Notes under the pieces: model-generated
What the model was told of the DNA's origin: nothing
The model's database searches: none
The model's input: only the letters and a program-made list of their open reading frames with translations
Made by a program: the position numbers and the translations under genes
In this document: positions 1 through 8,996 of the stretch, piece after piece
Position numbering within the stretch: position 1 is the first letter of the stretch
Layout of the letters: each line of letters starts with the position of its first letter
Source of the DNA: Oxobacter pfennigii
GTDB taxonomy: Bacteria > Bacillota > Clostridia > Clostridiales > Oxobacteraceae
Assembly: GCF_001317355.1 (NCBI RefSeq)
Contig: NZ_LKET01000021.1
Span: 344,124-408,123, forward strand
Reading direction: 5' to 3'
Length of the DNA stretch: 64,000 bases

Positions 1-1189
1 ATTCAGCGGAGTTATTCCTTCCTTTGTAGATGCATTCTTTGAGACAAGCTCCGGATTTACCACTACCGGTGCCAGCATACTGACAAGTGTGGAAGGATTG
101 CCTGAAGGAATAATGTTTTGGAGAAGCTTTACCCACTGGGTGGGCGGAATGGGAGTACTGGTTCTTACATTAGCCATACTCCCTCTGGTAGGGGCGAATA
201 CCGTTCAAATAATGAAGGCTGAGAGTCCTGGACCTAATCCCGGTAAACTGGTGCCTAAAGTAAGGCAGACAGCTAAAATTTTATATATAATTTATTTTGT
301 TGTCACCATAGTCGAAATCATATTGCTCTTATTTGGTGGCATGTCTTTCTTAGATGCCTGTATTCATGCCTTTGGTACTGTAGGAACCGGAGGGTTCTCC
401 AATAAGAATTTAAGCGTCGGGGCTTATAACAGCGTTTATATAGAGGTTGTAATTTCGGTATTTATGATTATTTGCGGAGCAAACTTCACTTTATACTATC
501 AGGCATTAAAAGATGGCATAAAAAGTATATTCAAGGATGAAGAGTTCAGACTGTATATAGGAGTTGTAACTGCATCAATACTTCTAATTACTTTTAATAT
601 ACATGGAACTATATATAAATCCATATGGGAATCCTTAAGGCATTCATCTTTCCAGGTGGCATCCATAATTACCACCACCGGATATGCGTCCACAAATTTT
701 GATTTATGGCCGACTTTTAGCAAAATCATTTTATTTATGCTGATGTTTATAGGAGGCTGTGCCGGTTCTACAGCCGGAGCAATTAAAAACATAAGGATAC
801 TCATGCTCTTTAAGATAATGAAAAGGGAGCTTCTTAAAATAATCCATCCAAGAGCAGTATATGTACTGAAATTCGGAGGTAAAGTAGTAGATGATGATAC
901 CTTATCGGAAGTGCTTGTTTATTTCTTTATGTATATGATGATATTTGCAGCAGCAGTTCTCATCATATCCCTTGAAGGAAAAGACTTTGCCACAACTGTA
1001 TCTTCTATTGCCGCAACTCTTGGAAACATAGGACCGGGCTTTGGTATGGTAGGACCTATTGGTAATTTTTCTGAGATGACCAATATAAGCAAATTAGTTC
1101 TTTCCATGTGTATGATTATAGGGAGAATTGAAATTTATCCAATACTCTTAATGCTTTTTCCTTCATTCTGGAAAAAGGTAAACATATAA
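1..1189 (+). CDS. TrkH/KtrB-type potassium transporter subunit, 5' truncated
   Basis: This is the membrane subunit of a Trk/Ktr K+ uptake system. The reading frame is open from base 2, so the N-terminus lies outside the window. Pore-loop selectivity motifs are visible in order: SGFTTTGAS at the very start, GTVGTGGFSN, SIITTTGYAS and ATLGNIGPGFG, each followed by hydrophobic helices. GGCAGSTAGAIKNIR, typical of the third repeat, is also present. The protein ends normally at a TAA. A TrkA/KtrA-type NAD-binding partner would be expected upstream but is not in view. Trk and Ktr subtypes cannot be separated from this fragment. Confidence 0.93.
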   Translation, partial: FSGVIPSFVDAFFETSSGFTTTGASILTSVEGLPEGIMFWRSFTHWVGGMGVLVLTLAILPLVGANTVQIMKAESPGPNPGKLVPKVRQTAKILYIIYFVVTIVEIILLLFGGMSFLDACIHAFGTVGTGGFSNKNLSVGAYNSVYIEVVISVFMIICGANFTLYYQALKDGIKSIFKDEEFRLYIGVVTASILLITFNIHGTIYKSIWESLRHSSFQVASIITTTGYASTNFDLWPTFSKIILFMLMFIGGCAGSTAGAIKNIRILMLFKIMKRELLKIIHPRAVYVLKFGGKVVDDDTLSEVLVYFFMYMMIFAAAVLIISLEGKDFATTVSSIAATLGNIGPGFGMVGPIGNFSEMTNISKLVLSMCMIIGRIEIYPILLMLFPSFWKKVNI

Positions 1190-1304
1190 TCCTTTAACAT
1201 GATTATAGAAAAAATAAATAATTGCCAGTTGAAAAGTTCCTTCGGATGCTATATAATAATTTTTGCCGACAGGAAAATACTTTTTAATATAGCAGTTATT
1301 TTAT

Positions 1305-1380
1305 GCGGGAATAGCTCAGTTGATAGAGCGTCGCCTTGCCAAGGCGAAGGTCGCGGGTTTGAGCCCCGTTTCCCGCTCCA
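1305..1380 (+). tRNA. tRNA-Gly (GCC)
   Basis: A 76-base cloverleaf with encoded CCA. The acceptor arms GCGGGAA/TTCCCGC pair perfectly, the anticodon stem is CGCCT/AGGCG, and the loop TTGCCAA gives anticodon GCC. The D arm (AGCTCAGTTGATAGAGC) and T arm (GCGGGTTTGAGCCCCGT) are canonical. It is followed at once by a rho-independent terminator. Confidence 0.97.
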
Positions 1381-1383
1381 GAA

Positions 1384-1416
1384 AGAACACCAGGTTTAAA
1401 ACTTGGTGTTCTTTTA
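1384..1416 (+). terminator. terminator after tRNA-Gly
   Basis: AGAACACCA pairs with TGGTGTTCT across an 11-base loop and is followed by TTTT, directly after the tRNA CCA end. Confidence 0.85.
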
Positions 1417-1420
1417 ATTA

Positions 1421-1517
1421 AATTTGCTTTATAGCAAATTTAATTTCATATTTTACATCTGCAAAATATTTCATACGCCAAAGGGTTATTTCATATCGCC
1501 GTGCGATATTTCATTTA
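1421..1517. repeat. short palindromes punctuated by ATTTCAT
   Basis: The gap between the tRNA terminator and the helicase gene holds four copies of ATTTCAT (one followed by TTACATC, another preceded by a TTTACATCTGC unit) separating small palindromes: AAATTTGC/GCAAATTT and ATCGC/GCGAT. It has no coding capacity. The layout resembles interspersed palindromic arrays reported between genes in some clostridia, but family membership is my inference. Confidence 0.5.
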
Positions 1518-1520
1518 CAT

Positions 1521-4500
1521 CTACACTCTAAAAAGCTCCCTTATATCTTCCTCGGTCATCTTCGATATAAAGGTTTCTCCGGGTTTTAGTACAGAGTTAA
1601 TGAGCTCCTTTTTCTTTTGCTGCATGGCGTATATCTTTTCTTCAATGGTGCCCTTGGTTATGAGCTTCATAACCTGTACCGTGCTTAATTGACCGATTCT
1701 GTGAGCTCTGTCAGTGGCTTGCTCCTCAACAGCAGGATTCCACCAGGGATCAAAATGTATTACGGTGTCGGCACCCGTTAAGTTTAGTCCCGTTCCGCCG
1801 GCCTTTAAGGATATTAAAAACACATTTCTGAAACCCTGATTGAAGGCTTTTACCATGTCCCGCCTGTCTTCTGCCTTTGTACTGCCGTCAAGGTAAAAAA
1901 ATGAAATATTCTCTTTTTTAAGATGGCCTTCAATCAGCTTCAGAACGCCGGTAAACTGAGAGAAAAGGAGCACCCTGTGAGAGCCTGCCATAAGCTCATC
2001 TAAAAGCTCCATTACCATTTCCATTTTGCCGCTGGTGCCGTCATAATTTTCTATGAAAAGTGAAGGATGGCAGCATATCTGCCGCAGCCTCGTCAAACCG
2101 GCAAGTATCTGTATATGGCTTTTTTCAAAACCTTTTATCCTTATTCCTTCCTCGATTTCACCTTTTATCTGGGCAAGATATGCAAGGTAAACTTTCTTTT
2201 GCTCCTCTGTGAGCTCAGAGGTTAATACGCTTTCAATCTTTGGCGGCAGCTCTTTTAATACATCTTTTTTAAGCCTTCTTAAAATGAAGGGTCTGACATA
2301 TTTGCTCAGTTCCTTTAAGGAATCCTTGTTATCATTGCCGGCAATGGGCTTTTCAAACCTTGCGATAAACTTACCGTGGGAGGATAAATATCCCGGCATT
2401 AAAAAATCAAATATGGACCATAGCTCCGTTAAATTGTTTTCTATAGGAGTGCCCGTAAGGGCAAAGTATCCTTTAGCCCGTATTTCCTTTACGGATTTGG
2501 CATTTACCGAGCTTGGATTTTTGATGTGCTGGGCCTCATCCAATATGCAATAGTTAAAGGTAATATCCCCGTAGTTTTCAATATCTCTGCGTATTAAAGG
2601 ATATGAGGTTATAACCACATCAGCGTTATTGATTTCTCTGAACATATCTTCTCTTTCAAACTTATTGCCTGCTATTACCAGAGCTCTTAGGGAAGGAGCA
2701 AATTTTTGTATTTCGCTCTCCCAGTTGTATACAAGAGAAGTAGGGCATATAACCAGTGAAGGCAAACTTGACTTTTCCTTTTCAGACATAATAAAGGCTA
2801 TGGTCTGGAGAGTCTTGCCAAGTCCCATATCGTCTGCCAGTATTCCTCCCATGCCATAGGCAGAAAGGTTCTTCAACCACTTAAAGCCTGTAACCTGATA
2901 CCCTCTCATTATGCCTTCCAGATTTTCAGGTACTTTGAAATCAGTATCTTTAGGTTCCATTATATTTTCAACCAGCCTTTTAAAAGCCAGATTTCGTTCC
3001 ACGTACACGCTATCGAAGCTTTTAAGGCTGTCGTCCAGATACATAGCTTTAAATTTGGGAAGGTTTATAATATCCTTTTTTAAATCTTCACCCTCCAGGT
3101 CTAAATATTCCATGAGGCTTGACATATTATGAAGGCTGTCTGTGTCTAAAGGTAAATGGGAACCGTCCGGCAGTCTGTGATATTTTTTCTTCCTCTTTAA
3201 GGATGCAAATATACTAGGGAGGCTCTCTTTATCAATACCATCTATGGAAAAATTGAACTCCAAAAGGTCGGTTTCTTCGTTATAGCGGATGGAGCTCCTG
3301 TAATAGGAAGAATCATAAAGTCTTATGGCTTTAAAAGACTCAGAATAATACACTTGGCACAGCTCTTGGAGCCTTGGTATATGAATAGCTAAAAAATCAT
3401 AAATCAAATCGTCATCATCTAAATATACTGCATCCTTGTTTATTTTAAAGCCGGACTGCTCGAATATATCCAGTATCTTTCTTTCCTTTTCATAATCCCG
3501 TATGATTATCAATTTGGAATCCATGTGCTTCTGGTTGAAAGGGTCTATGGTTATATCCCCATAGGTAAAGCCTATGGATACTGTTATTGCGTCATCGTTC
3601 TTATCAAGATATACGCTGGCTTCGACGGGCTGCTGGTAGAACAATTCCTTCACAGTTGCATCAACATTCAATTGCCCTGCTTTTTTTATATTGGGCATTA
3701 CGACAGATGCGAATCTTTCACTGTCTTTCTGGGAAAACTTGAATTCCCTGGTGCCGCTTTGTGCAATGGCTCTGTAAAAAGGTGCCAGATTTTCTATTTG
3801 ATCCTGTGAAGGATTGTATATGGTACCATTCGCGAACATGTGCTTTCCGTCAGGGGATAGAGGTATTACATCAGAGGATATATTTATGTTAAGAACTAAA
3901 TTATTATCTGGTTTCTTTAAAAGGAATTCTACCGGCAAATCTCTGTCTATTATTTTGACGTCATTATATTCTTTTTCCCTTGCTATAACCTTTAAAGGCT
4001 TATCCTCCATAAGCTTTAAAAAGCGCCCTAAAATCTTATATGGTATATAAAGATATTTTCCTCTGAATAAACCGCCGCTATGATCAAATCTGTAACTTGC
4101 GTTGCTTTCTACAGTTTTGTCAATATCATTCATTTCCTTAAAAAACTCTACTAAAGTGAGGTCACTTTCCTTAAAACAATGCTGTGACGGGTCAAAGGTA
4201 AAATTTTTTCCAAAGTCCAACGGCTTATAGGAATCAATGGATCTTACAAGGTCTTTGATATTTTTTACCACATATAATTTTTTATCTCCTATTCGAAGTG
4301 AGATGGCAGGTCTTATGTCTTTTCCGTACATTCCGCTCATGAATATTTCCATAGTAACTTCAATGTTTATAGGTTGTGCAGATACAGGGATTAATTTATT
4401 TTCAAAAAAGCTTATTATCTCATTGCTTTGCCTAAAGCCGTGATTTTCTACGGCACCTTGGTTTATTGATAAATTAGAGGTTCTGCCCCGGTTGTGAATA

Positions 4501-4772
4501 TATAAAAGCACGGCAGCTATATGTTTGCACATGCCTTCCTGACCATAATATGCCGGACAGCTGCAAGCAGCATCAATCAAATCTCCGTGATGTGAAAACT
4601 CTATGTTGACATAATAATCCCGGCTTCCGTATACAGTTGCTTCAACGAAACCTAAAATTTCATCAATATCAATATCCTTTATCCTGCCTTCTAGAAAATA
4701 TCTTAAACCTCTTATATATACCTCATAAGAAGTGCACATGTTTTTTATCTTATTTTCTGAAATGTTGAACAT
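1521..4772 (-). CDS. SWIM zinc-finger SNF2-family DNA helicase/ATPase
   Basis: A 1083-residue Swi2/Snf2 ATP-dependent DNA translocase. An N-terminal SWIM zinc finger (CSCPAYYGQEGMCKH, about residue 70) is followed by a long bacterial SNF2-associated region. The helicase core begins near residue 640 with Walker A DDMGLGKT and DEAQ-type motif II (LDEAQHIKN). The C-terminal helicase domain has LFSQF, GGTGLNL and the motif VI stretch QATDRAHRIGQ. The ATG at 4772 is chosen because AAAGGATG lies 8 bases upstream; two earlier in-frame ATGs have no such site. Bacterial members of this class are often called HepA/RapA-like, but RapA itself lacks SWIM. A role in DNA or RNA polymerase remodelling is inferred. 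Monocistronic. Confidence 0.93.
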   Translation of the reverse strand: MFNISENKIKNMCTSYEVYIRGLRYFLEGRIKDIDIDEILGFVEATVYGSRDYYVNIEFSHHGDLIDAACSCPAYYGQEGMCKHIAAVLLYIHNRGRTSNLSINQGAVENHGFRQSNEIISFFENKLIPVSAQPINIEVTMEIFMSGMYGKDIRPAISLRIGDKKLYVVKNIKDLVRSIDSYKPLDFGKNFTFDPSQHCFKESDLTLVEFFKEMNDIDKTVESNASYRFDHSGGLFRGKYLYIPYKILGRFLKLMEDKPLKVIAREKEYNDVKIIDRDLPVEFLLKKPDNNLVLNINISSDVIPLSPDGKHMFANGTIYNPSQDQIENLAPFYRAIAQSGTREFKFSQKDSERFASVVMPNIKKAGQLNVDATVKELFYQQPVEASVYLDKNDDAITVSIGFTYGDITIDPFNQKHMDSKLIIIRDYEKERKILDIFEQSGFKINKDAVYLDDDDLIYDFLAIHIPRLQELCQVYYSESFKAIRLYDSSYYRSSIRYNEETDLLEFNFSIDGIDKESLPSIFASLKRKKKYHRLPDGSHLPLDTDSLHNMSSLMEYLDLEGEDLKKDIINLPKFKAMYLDDSLKSFDSVYVERNLAFKRLVENIMEPKDTDFKVPENLEGIMRGYQVTGFKWLKNLSAYGMGGILADDMGLGKTLQTIAFIMSEKEKSSLPSLVICPTSLVYNWESEIQKFAPSLRALVIAGNKFEREDMFREINNADVVITSYPLIRRDIENYGDITFNYCILDEAQHIKNPSSVNAKSVKEIRAKGYFALTGTPIENNLTELWSIFDFLMPGYLSSHGKFIARFEKPIAGNDNKDSLKELSKYVRPFILRRLKKDVLKELPPKIESVLTSELTEEQKKVYLAYLAQIKGEIEEGIRIKGFEKSHIQILAGLTRLRQICCHPSLFIENYDGTSGKMEMVMELLDELMAGSHRVLLFSQFTGVLKLIEGHLKKENISFFYLDGSTKAEDRRDMVKAFNQGFRNVFLISLKAGGTGLNLTGADTVIHFDPWWNPAVEEQATDRAHRIGQLSTVQVMKLITKGTIEEKIYAMQQKKKELINSVLKPGETFISKMTEEDIRELFRV

Positions 4773-4936
4773 ATAAATCATCCTTTTGATAAAAGAAAAT
4801 ATCAATAAACTTTGAAAGCTATAATATTCATTATAATTTTAAATTGCCATTGCAACAATGTTGAATTAAACTATCATAATATTATTGTCATTTTACATTA
4901 TTATACACATGCGGAAAACAAATAAGATAATCAAAA

Positions 4937-4986
4937 AGAAACTGCCTTATGGATGCGCAAGTTGAACAACCCATATAACAGTTTCT
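4937..4986 (-). terminator. terminator of the 24-residue peptide gene
   Basis: On the minus strand AGAAACTG...CAGTTTCT forms an outer stem continued by TATGG/CCATA with wobble pairs, followed by TTTTTGAT. It lies 12 bases downstream of the peptide stop codon. Confidence 0.75.
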
Positions 4987-4998
4987 TCTTTTAAGATG

Positions 4999-5073
4999 TT
5001 ATTCTGCCAAGCATTCTTCAAGGCATTCTTCAATAATATCTTTAGTAATTACAAATGTTTTTTCGATATTCAC
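4999..5073 (-). CDS. 24-residue Cys-containing acidic peptide
   Basis: A very short gene with a GTG start 7 bases after a perfect GGAGG. The peptide begins MNIEKTFVITKD and ends IIEECLEECLAE, so it has a duplicated E-E-C-L motif, two cysteines four residues apart and a strongly acidic C-terminal half that could form an amphipathic helix. It has its own terminator and stands alone between two divergently purposed genes on the same strand. The optimal ribosome site plus terminator argue for a real expressed unit. It might be a peptide signal, a RiPP-type precursor or a small regulator; I recognise no family and see no modifying enzyme nearby. Bases 5086-5372 upstream are AT-rich with nothing else recognised. 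Confidence 0.5.
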   Translation of the reverse strand: MNIEKTFVITKDIIEECLEECLAE

Positions 5074-5372
5074 CTAAATTCCTCCAACCTAATCATCTAG
5101 AAGTGCCGCTGTTTAATAGTATTACTATATAAAAACTCATTTTTTAAAAGTTTCGAACAAAATGGACTCTAAAATTAGCGGTCAAATTAGAAGGCAGGAA
5201 TTGATGTCTATGGAACTCTATAAATAAAGACAGGTCAATGTTCTAATCATAATAACTCTAATATTAAAAACAATTCTGATCTTGATAAATCTACTTACAG
5301 CTAGTCTATTGATTAATTTATTTTATATAACATCTAACTATAACACATGTGTTTTGATAAAGCAAGTACATG

Positions 5373-5933
5373 CTATTTTATATAATTTATTGAGTTTTCT
5401 TTTCTTGGCGCGGCCTTTGGATTGGCAGTGCCTTTGTTGCCTAAGGTAATTGAATAAAGGGGCTTGTAACCTTCAGGAATGCCTAAATTCTTTTTCCATA
5501 AAGCTCCCTTTTCGCTGTTTAGAAGAAAAATTGTCATATTAACCCAGCAAGCGCCAAGTCCTAAGGATTCTGCAGCCAATAATATGTTTTGTGCCGCAGC
5601 GGCACAATCGGCTTCAGGTGCAACTGCTTTTTCATCACCGCTTATTACTATTACTGTAGGTGCACGATGAAAAGGGCTGAAATTCTCATTTGTTCCCAAT
5701 TGCTGAAAACGAGGGTTATTGGATTTTTTGAAGCTATCTTTAAGGTCCGCTGCCATATTATCCAGCACCTCTTTATTCTGTATTACAGTGAAATGCCAGG
5801 ATTGCTGATTCACAGCGCTGGGAGCATATACGGCTGCCTCAAGTATAGCTTTAAGGTTCTCATCGCTGACCTGCTCGGCAGTATAGTTCCTTATGCTCCT
5901 CCTGCTTAGTAAAGTAGAGATTGTTTCATTCAT
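5373..5933 (-). CDS. nitroreductase-family FMN oxidoreductase
   Basis: A 186-residue flavoprotein of the nitroreductase superfamily, which uses NAD(P)H to reduce nitro, quinone or enone substrates. The N-terminal FMN-binding signature SRRSIRNY is followed by APSAVNQQSW and the mid-domain DCAAAAQNILLAAESLGLG stretch, all typical of the short nitroreductase subclass. The start at 5933 follows GGGAGG with 9-base spacing; an earlier in-frame ATG at 5990 lies inside the structured leader and has no ribosome site. The natural substrate is unknown. Confidence 0.9.
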   Translation of the reverse strand: MNETISTLLSRRSIRNYTAEQVSDENLKAILEAAVYAPSAVNQQSWHFTVIQNKEVLDNMAADLKDSFKKSNNPRFQQLGTNENFSPFHRAPTVIVISGDEKAVAPEADCAAAAQNILLAAESLGLGACWVNMTIFLLNSEKGALWKKNLGIPEGYKPLYSITLGNKGTANPKAAPRKENSINYIK

Positions 5934-5941
5934 GTAAAATA

Positions 5942-6008
5942 CCTCCCTAAGGTTAGGACTTTCGTCCTCTTTATCTAAGTCGGGGGACATGCCTTTAGGT
6001 ATCTCCCC
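5942..6008 (-). promoter_or_regulatory. structured leader upstream of the nitroreductase gene
   Basis: Read on the minus strand, the leader can form a GGGGA/TCCCC hairpin (6008-5983), then an AGGAC-GAAA-GTCCT hairpin with a GNRA loop (5968-5955). A short CCTA/TAGG helix next to the GGGAGG ribosome site shares CCT with the second hairpin, so the two are mutually exclusive. It matches no riboswitch consensus I can recall. Confidence 0.35.
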
Positions 6009-6026
6009 TTTTCTTGCACAACAAAA

Positions 6027-6047
6027 AAAGCGGGAACTTCCCGCTTT
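6027..6047 (-). terminator. terminator of the DUF1858 gene
   Basis: AAGCGGGAA pairs with TTCCCGCTT on the minus strand and runs into seven T residues. The stem overlaps the stop codon of the upstream DUF1858 gene. Confidence 0.85.
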
Positions 6048-6237
6048 AATTAGCTGCTTTATTTAAATCAATCATCAATTTATCTACATCGATTCCGTGA
6101 GCAAGAGCACCTTCCTCGATATTTTCAAATCTTGCAGCCATACATCCGAAGCAATGCATACCATAGCCTAACAAAACCTCAATGGTTTTTGGATACTGTT
6201 CAACGATATCGGTAATTGACATTTCCTTTGTAATCAA
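6046..6237 (-). CDS. DUF1858 redox-disulfide domain protein
   Basis: A 63-residue protein of the DUF1858 family, called the hybrid-cluster-protein-associated redox disulfide domain. It shows the usual order: MITKEMSITDIVEQYP, then YGMHCFGCMA with a CxxC pair, then a helical tail AHGIDVDKL. The start is taken as TTG at 6237, 8 bases after GGAGG; this reproduces the family's usual N-terminus (M-I-T-K-E/D-M), whereas the longer TTG frame would start inside the ribosome site. Members are thought to handle redox or metal centres. Monocistronic with its own terminator. Confidence 0.88.
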   Translation of the reverse strand: MITKEMSITDIVEQYPKTIEVLLGYGMHCFGCMAARFENIEEGALAHGIDVDKLMIDLNKAAN

Positions 6238-6454
6238 TATGTCCACCTCCAAATTCTTCTTATATTGAACTAATATATATTATAAAAGCTACTGGGTAAC
6301 TTTTACATCAAAATTCAAATATTAATATATATATTATATATCAATGTTAAATTAAATTATAGCACAACTTTTAAATAAAAATGTGATTAGCATCACATTT
6401 TCAAAATATTTGATACTTAATTATATTTCTATTGGTTTTATGGATTACGGAATT

Positions 6455-7171
6455 TTATAAATTCGAGGATATTATATTTTTTACCTTATCCTGAATATTT
6501 CGGGCATCCTCTTTAGACATGCCGGCGGTTTCAATGGCAGGCGAAATTATAACTTCAATATATGCAGGGGTTATAAAAAAACCATTTTTCTCCATTATCT
6601 TATAAGAGCCTTTCATTGTGACAGGTACTATGGGTACCTCTGCTTTTAATGCCAGCTTGAAGCTTCCTGTTTTGAATTCATTTATATTATCTCCTTTGCT
6701 CCTGCTGCCTTCGGGGAATATGACATAGGAATATCCTTGCTTTATATATTCTACGCCTTCATTTATGGCTTTTAAGGATTGGCGCACATCATCTCTTTCC
6801 ATGAATATGCAATTCATGTATTTCATCCATGTGCTTATAAAGGGTATTTTTTTAATCTCAATTTTTGAAATGAATGCTTTTGGCTTATTGATATAGCCTA
6901 AATAAATGGGGATATCGAAATTTCCCTGATGGTTGCCTATAAAAACAACAGGACTGTTGTGGGGAATATTTTCTTCTCCGATAACTTTGACAGTAGAGCC
7001 TGTCATTTTGACAAGAAATCTTGCCCACCTGCCGGCAACACCATAGACGAAGGAGTCTCTCTCTTTAATTTTATTGTTTTTATTTAAAATATAAGCATAT
7101 ATGAGCTTGGGGATGAGATAAATCTGATATAGCCAGAAAAGTATAAACCACACAATAGTCCTTAATATCAA
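6455..7171 (-). CDS. plsC: 1-acyl-sn-glycerol-3-phosphate acyltransferase (PlsC family)
   Basis: Transfers an acyl group to lysophosphatidic acid in membrane lipid synthesis. The hydrophobic N-terminus (about 20 residues) anchors it. The catalytic HX4D motif is NHQGNFD, the acceptor-binding motif is FPEGSRSKGD, and VPVTMKGS matches block IV of the family. The start is placed at TTG 7171 (10 bases after GAAGG), giving 238 residues, the usual length. The longer frame from TTG 7240 is rejected because that TTG is the -35 box of a good promoter. Start position is moderately certain. Confidence 0.88.
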   Translation of the reverse strand: MILRTIVWFILFWLYQIYLIPKLIYAYILNKNNKIKERDSFVYGVAGRWARFLVKMTGSTVKVIGEENIPHNSPVVFIGNHQGNFDIPIYLGYINKPKAFISKIEIKKIPFISTWMKYMNCIFMERDDVRQSLKAINEGVEYIKQGYSYVIFPEGSRSKGDNINEFKTGSFKLALKAEVPIVPVTMKGSYKIMEKNGFFITPAYIEVIISPAIETAGMSKEDARNIQDKVKNIISSNL

Positions 7172-7211
7172 AAAATCACGACCTTCAATTAAAGTTATAA
7201 AGATATAATTT

Positions 7212-7240
7212 ATTATACAAGCTGTTGCAATTTGAAACAA
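7212..7240 (-). promoter_or_regulatory. sigma-A promoter of the plsC-type gene
   Basis: On the minus strand TTGTTT (7240-7235) is followed after exactly 17 bases by TATAAT (7217-7212). It lies just upstream of the TTG 7171 start, and rules out the longer in-frame start. Confidence 0.65.
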
Positions 7241-7363
7241 CGAAAAATATATTTGAACATTATCTTATAGACATAAACTCATTTATATGTTAAAACTTTT
7301 TTAAGATAAATATAACATTTCTTATGATTTATATAAAAAATAACTTTAAAGCAGGTGATAAAA

Positions 7364-8266
7364 TTGTTGATCGAAGCACACGCCCATATAGCCTTCAGCA
7401 ATCATTATACAAGACAGGATTTTGTAAAGGCAGAGGTACAACAAAAAATTGAATGGATAAAAGAAAATTTCCGGCAATATAAGAAAAGAAATATAAACGC
7501 CATACGTGACGGTGGAGATGGTATTGATGCTGCAAAAATATCAAGGGAAATAGCACTTTCTGAGGGTATTATATATAAATCTCCCGTCTATGCCATTTAT
7601 AGAAGAGGATTTTACGGCTCTTTTTTAGGTAAACCCATTGATGATATTAAAGGATTCAAGGAAGAATTTAAATTATTGATGAAACAAAAGCCGGATCATT
7701 TGAAAATAATTTTAACAGGCATAGTTAATTTTGAAAAGTATGGTGATGTTGGCGAGACCACCTTTACTTTGGATGAATTAAAATATATGGTTCAATGTGC
7801 AAAAGACAATTGCCTGCCTGTAATGGTTCACACAAATGGTCCGGAGGGTGTTAAAAGAGCCGTTGAAGCAGGAGCAGATACCATAGAGCACGGTTATCTC
7901 ATGTCAGAGTCTGAAATCTATAAAATAGCTGAAAAAAATATAATATGGCTCCCTACTTTAGCCCCATTAGGAAATATACTTTTATCAAGGGACCCAAAGT
8001 TTGAAAAAGAGAGGGAAGTAATTGACAAGGTATACAAAAGGCAGACTGAAAACATAAAAAAAGCACGGGACATAGGAGTTAAAATTGCTTTGGGAAGCGA
8101 CTCGGGAGCATACAAGGTAGAGCATGGTCAAGGGCTGTTAGATGAAATTGAGCAGTTTGAAATGATAGGTTTTGATAAGAAAGATTTGATCAGGATGTGC
8201 TTTGAAAACGGGGCAAAATCATTGAATCTTACACAACAAGAAAAAGATTTGATCATGAAAATATGA
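7364..8266 (+). CDS. metal-dependent amidohydrolase
   Basis: A roughly 300-residue amidohydrolase-superfamily TIM barrel. The first metal-binding HxH (EAHAH) is almost at the N-terminus, MVHTNG and TIEHGYL provide the later histidines, and ALGSDSG gives the catalytic aspartate. It lacks the N-terminal beta-sandwich of imidazolonepropionase-like relatives, so it is a short form. AGGTGAT lies 6 bases before TTG 7364; GTG 7355 overlaps that site and is less likely. It is followed 22 bases later by a glutamine amidotransferase, probably one operon. The substrate is not predictable. Confidence 0.82.
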   Translation: MLIEAHAHIAFSNHYTRQDFVKAEVQQKIEWIKENFRQYKKRNINAIRDGGDGIDAAKISREIALSEGIIYKSPVYAIYRRGFYGSFLGKPIDDIKGFKEEFKLLMKQKPDHLKIILTGIVNFEKYGDVGETTFTLDELKYMVQCAKDNCLPVMVHTNGPEGVKRAVEAGADTIEHGYLMSESEIYKIAEKNIIWLPTLAPLGNILLSRDPKFEKEREVIDKVYKRQTENIKKARDIGVKIALGSDSGAYKVEHGQGLLDEIEQFEMIGFDKKDLIRMCFENGAKSLNLTQQEKDLIMKI

Positions 8267-8288
8267 GTTTTTAACGGAGGCGGGCAAA

Positions 8289-8996
8289 ATGAAAAAAATA
8301 CTTATAATAAAAGCTGGGACAACCTATGATTCAATACGTGAAAAATATGGAGATTTCGAAGATTATATTATAAATACGGCTGACTTAAATTATGAAGATA
8401 TCCTAGTTTGGAATGCATATCAAAAAGAAAAAGAGCCGGATATAAATGATGTTTCGGCCATAATTATTACCGGCTCTCATTCCATGGTATCGGACTTTGA
8501 GGACTGGAGTGTAATGCTGTCAAAATGGCTTAAGGATACTGCATCAGGTAAGGTTCCCATACTTGGCATTTGCTATGGCCATCAGCTTCTTGCCCAAACC
8601 TTCGGAGGAACTGTGGGTTACCACCCCAGAGGAAAGGAGTTCGGAACTGTGTATATAGAGTTGACTGAAGATGGGGAAAAGGACCCTCTTTTAGGTGTTC
8701 TTCCCGAAAAATTTTTCGGACATGTTGCCCATTCCCAGACTGCCATAAAGGTTCCGCCGGAGGCTCTTGTTTTGGCAGGGAATGAATTTGAGCCTCATCA
8801 TGCCTTTGCCCTTAAAAATAACATATGGGGAGTGCAGTTTCATCCCGAATTTACTATGGATATTACCCATTCATATATCGAAAAGCTTGAAGATAGCTTA
8901 AAAATAGAGGGATATGATATTAAAGCTTTAAAAAGTTCTCTGCAGGATAATGATTATGGAAAGATACTGTTAAAAAGATTTATAGAGCTCATATAA
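8289..8996 (+). CDS. class I glutamine amidotransferase-like protein
   Basis: A 235-residue stand-alone class I glutaminase domain of the GMP-synthase-like type. The nucleophile elbow is GICYGHQLLAQ, the catalytic dyad is in VQFHPEFTMD, and TGSHSMVSDFEDW forms the oxyanion-hole side. The start ATG follows GGAGGCGGGCAAA. Such proteins hydrolyse glutamine or gamma-glutamyl compounds; there is no synthetase domain here, so the acceptor is unknown. Pairing with the preceding amidohydrolase suggests a small catabolic unit (inference). Confidence 0.85.
   Translation: MKKILIIKAGTTYDSIREKYGDFEDYIINTADLNYEDILVWNAYQKEKEPDINDVSAIIITGSHSMVSDFEDWSVMLSKWLKDTASGKVPILGICYGHQLLAQTFGGTVGYHPRGKEFGTVYIELTEDGEKDPLLGVLPEKFFGHVAHSQTAIKVPPEALVLAGNEFEPHHAFALKNNIWGVQFHPEFTMDITHSYIEKLEDSLKIEGYDIKALKSSLQDNDYGKILLKRFIELI

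Noticed and set aside
7172..7240. N-terminal extension of the PlsC-type protein from a TTG start at 7240
   Set aside because: That TTG is the -35 box of a well-spaced promoter whose -10 is TATAAT, so transcription starts inside the extension.
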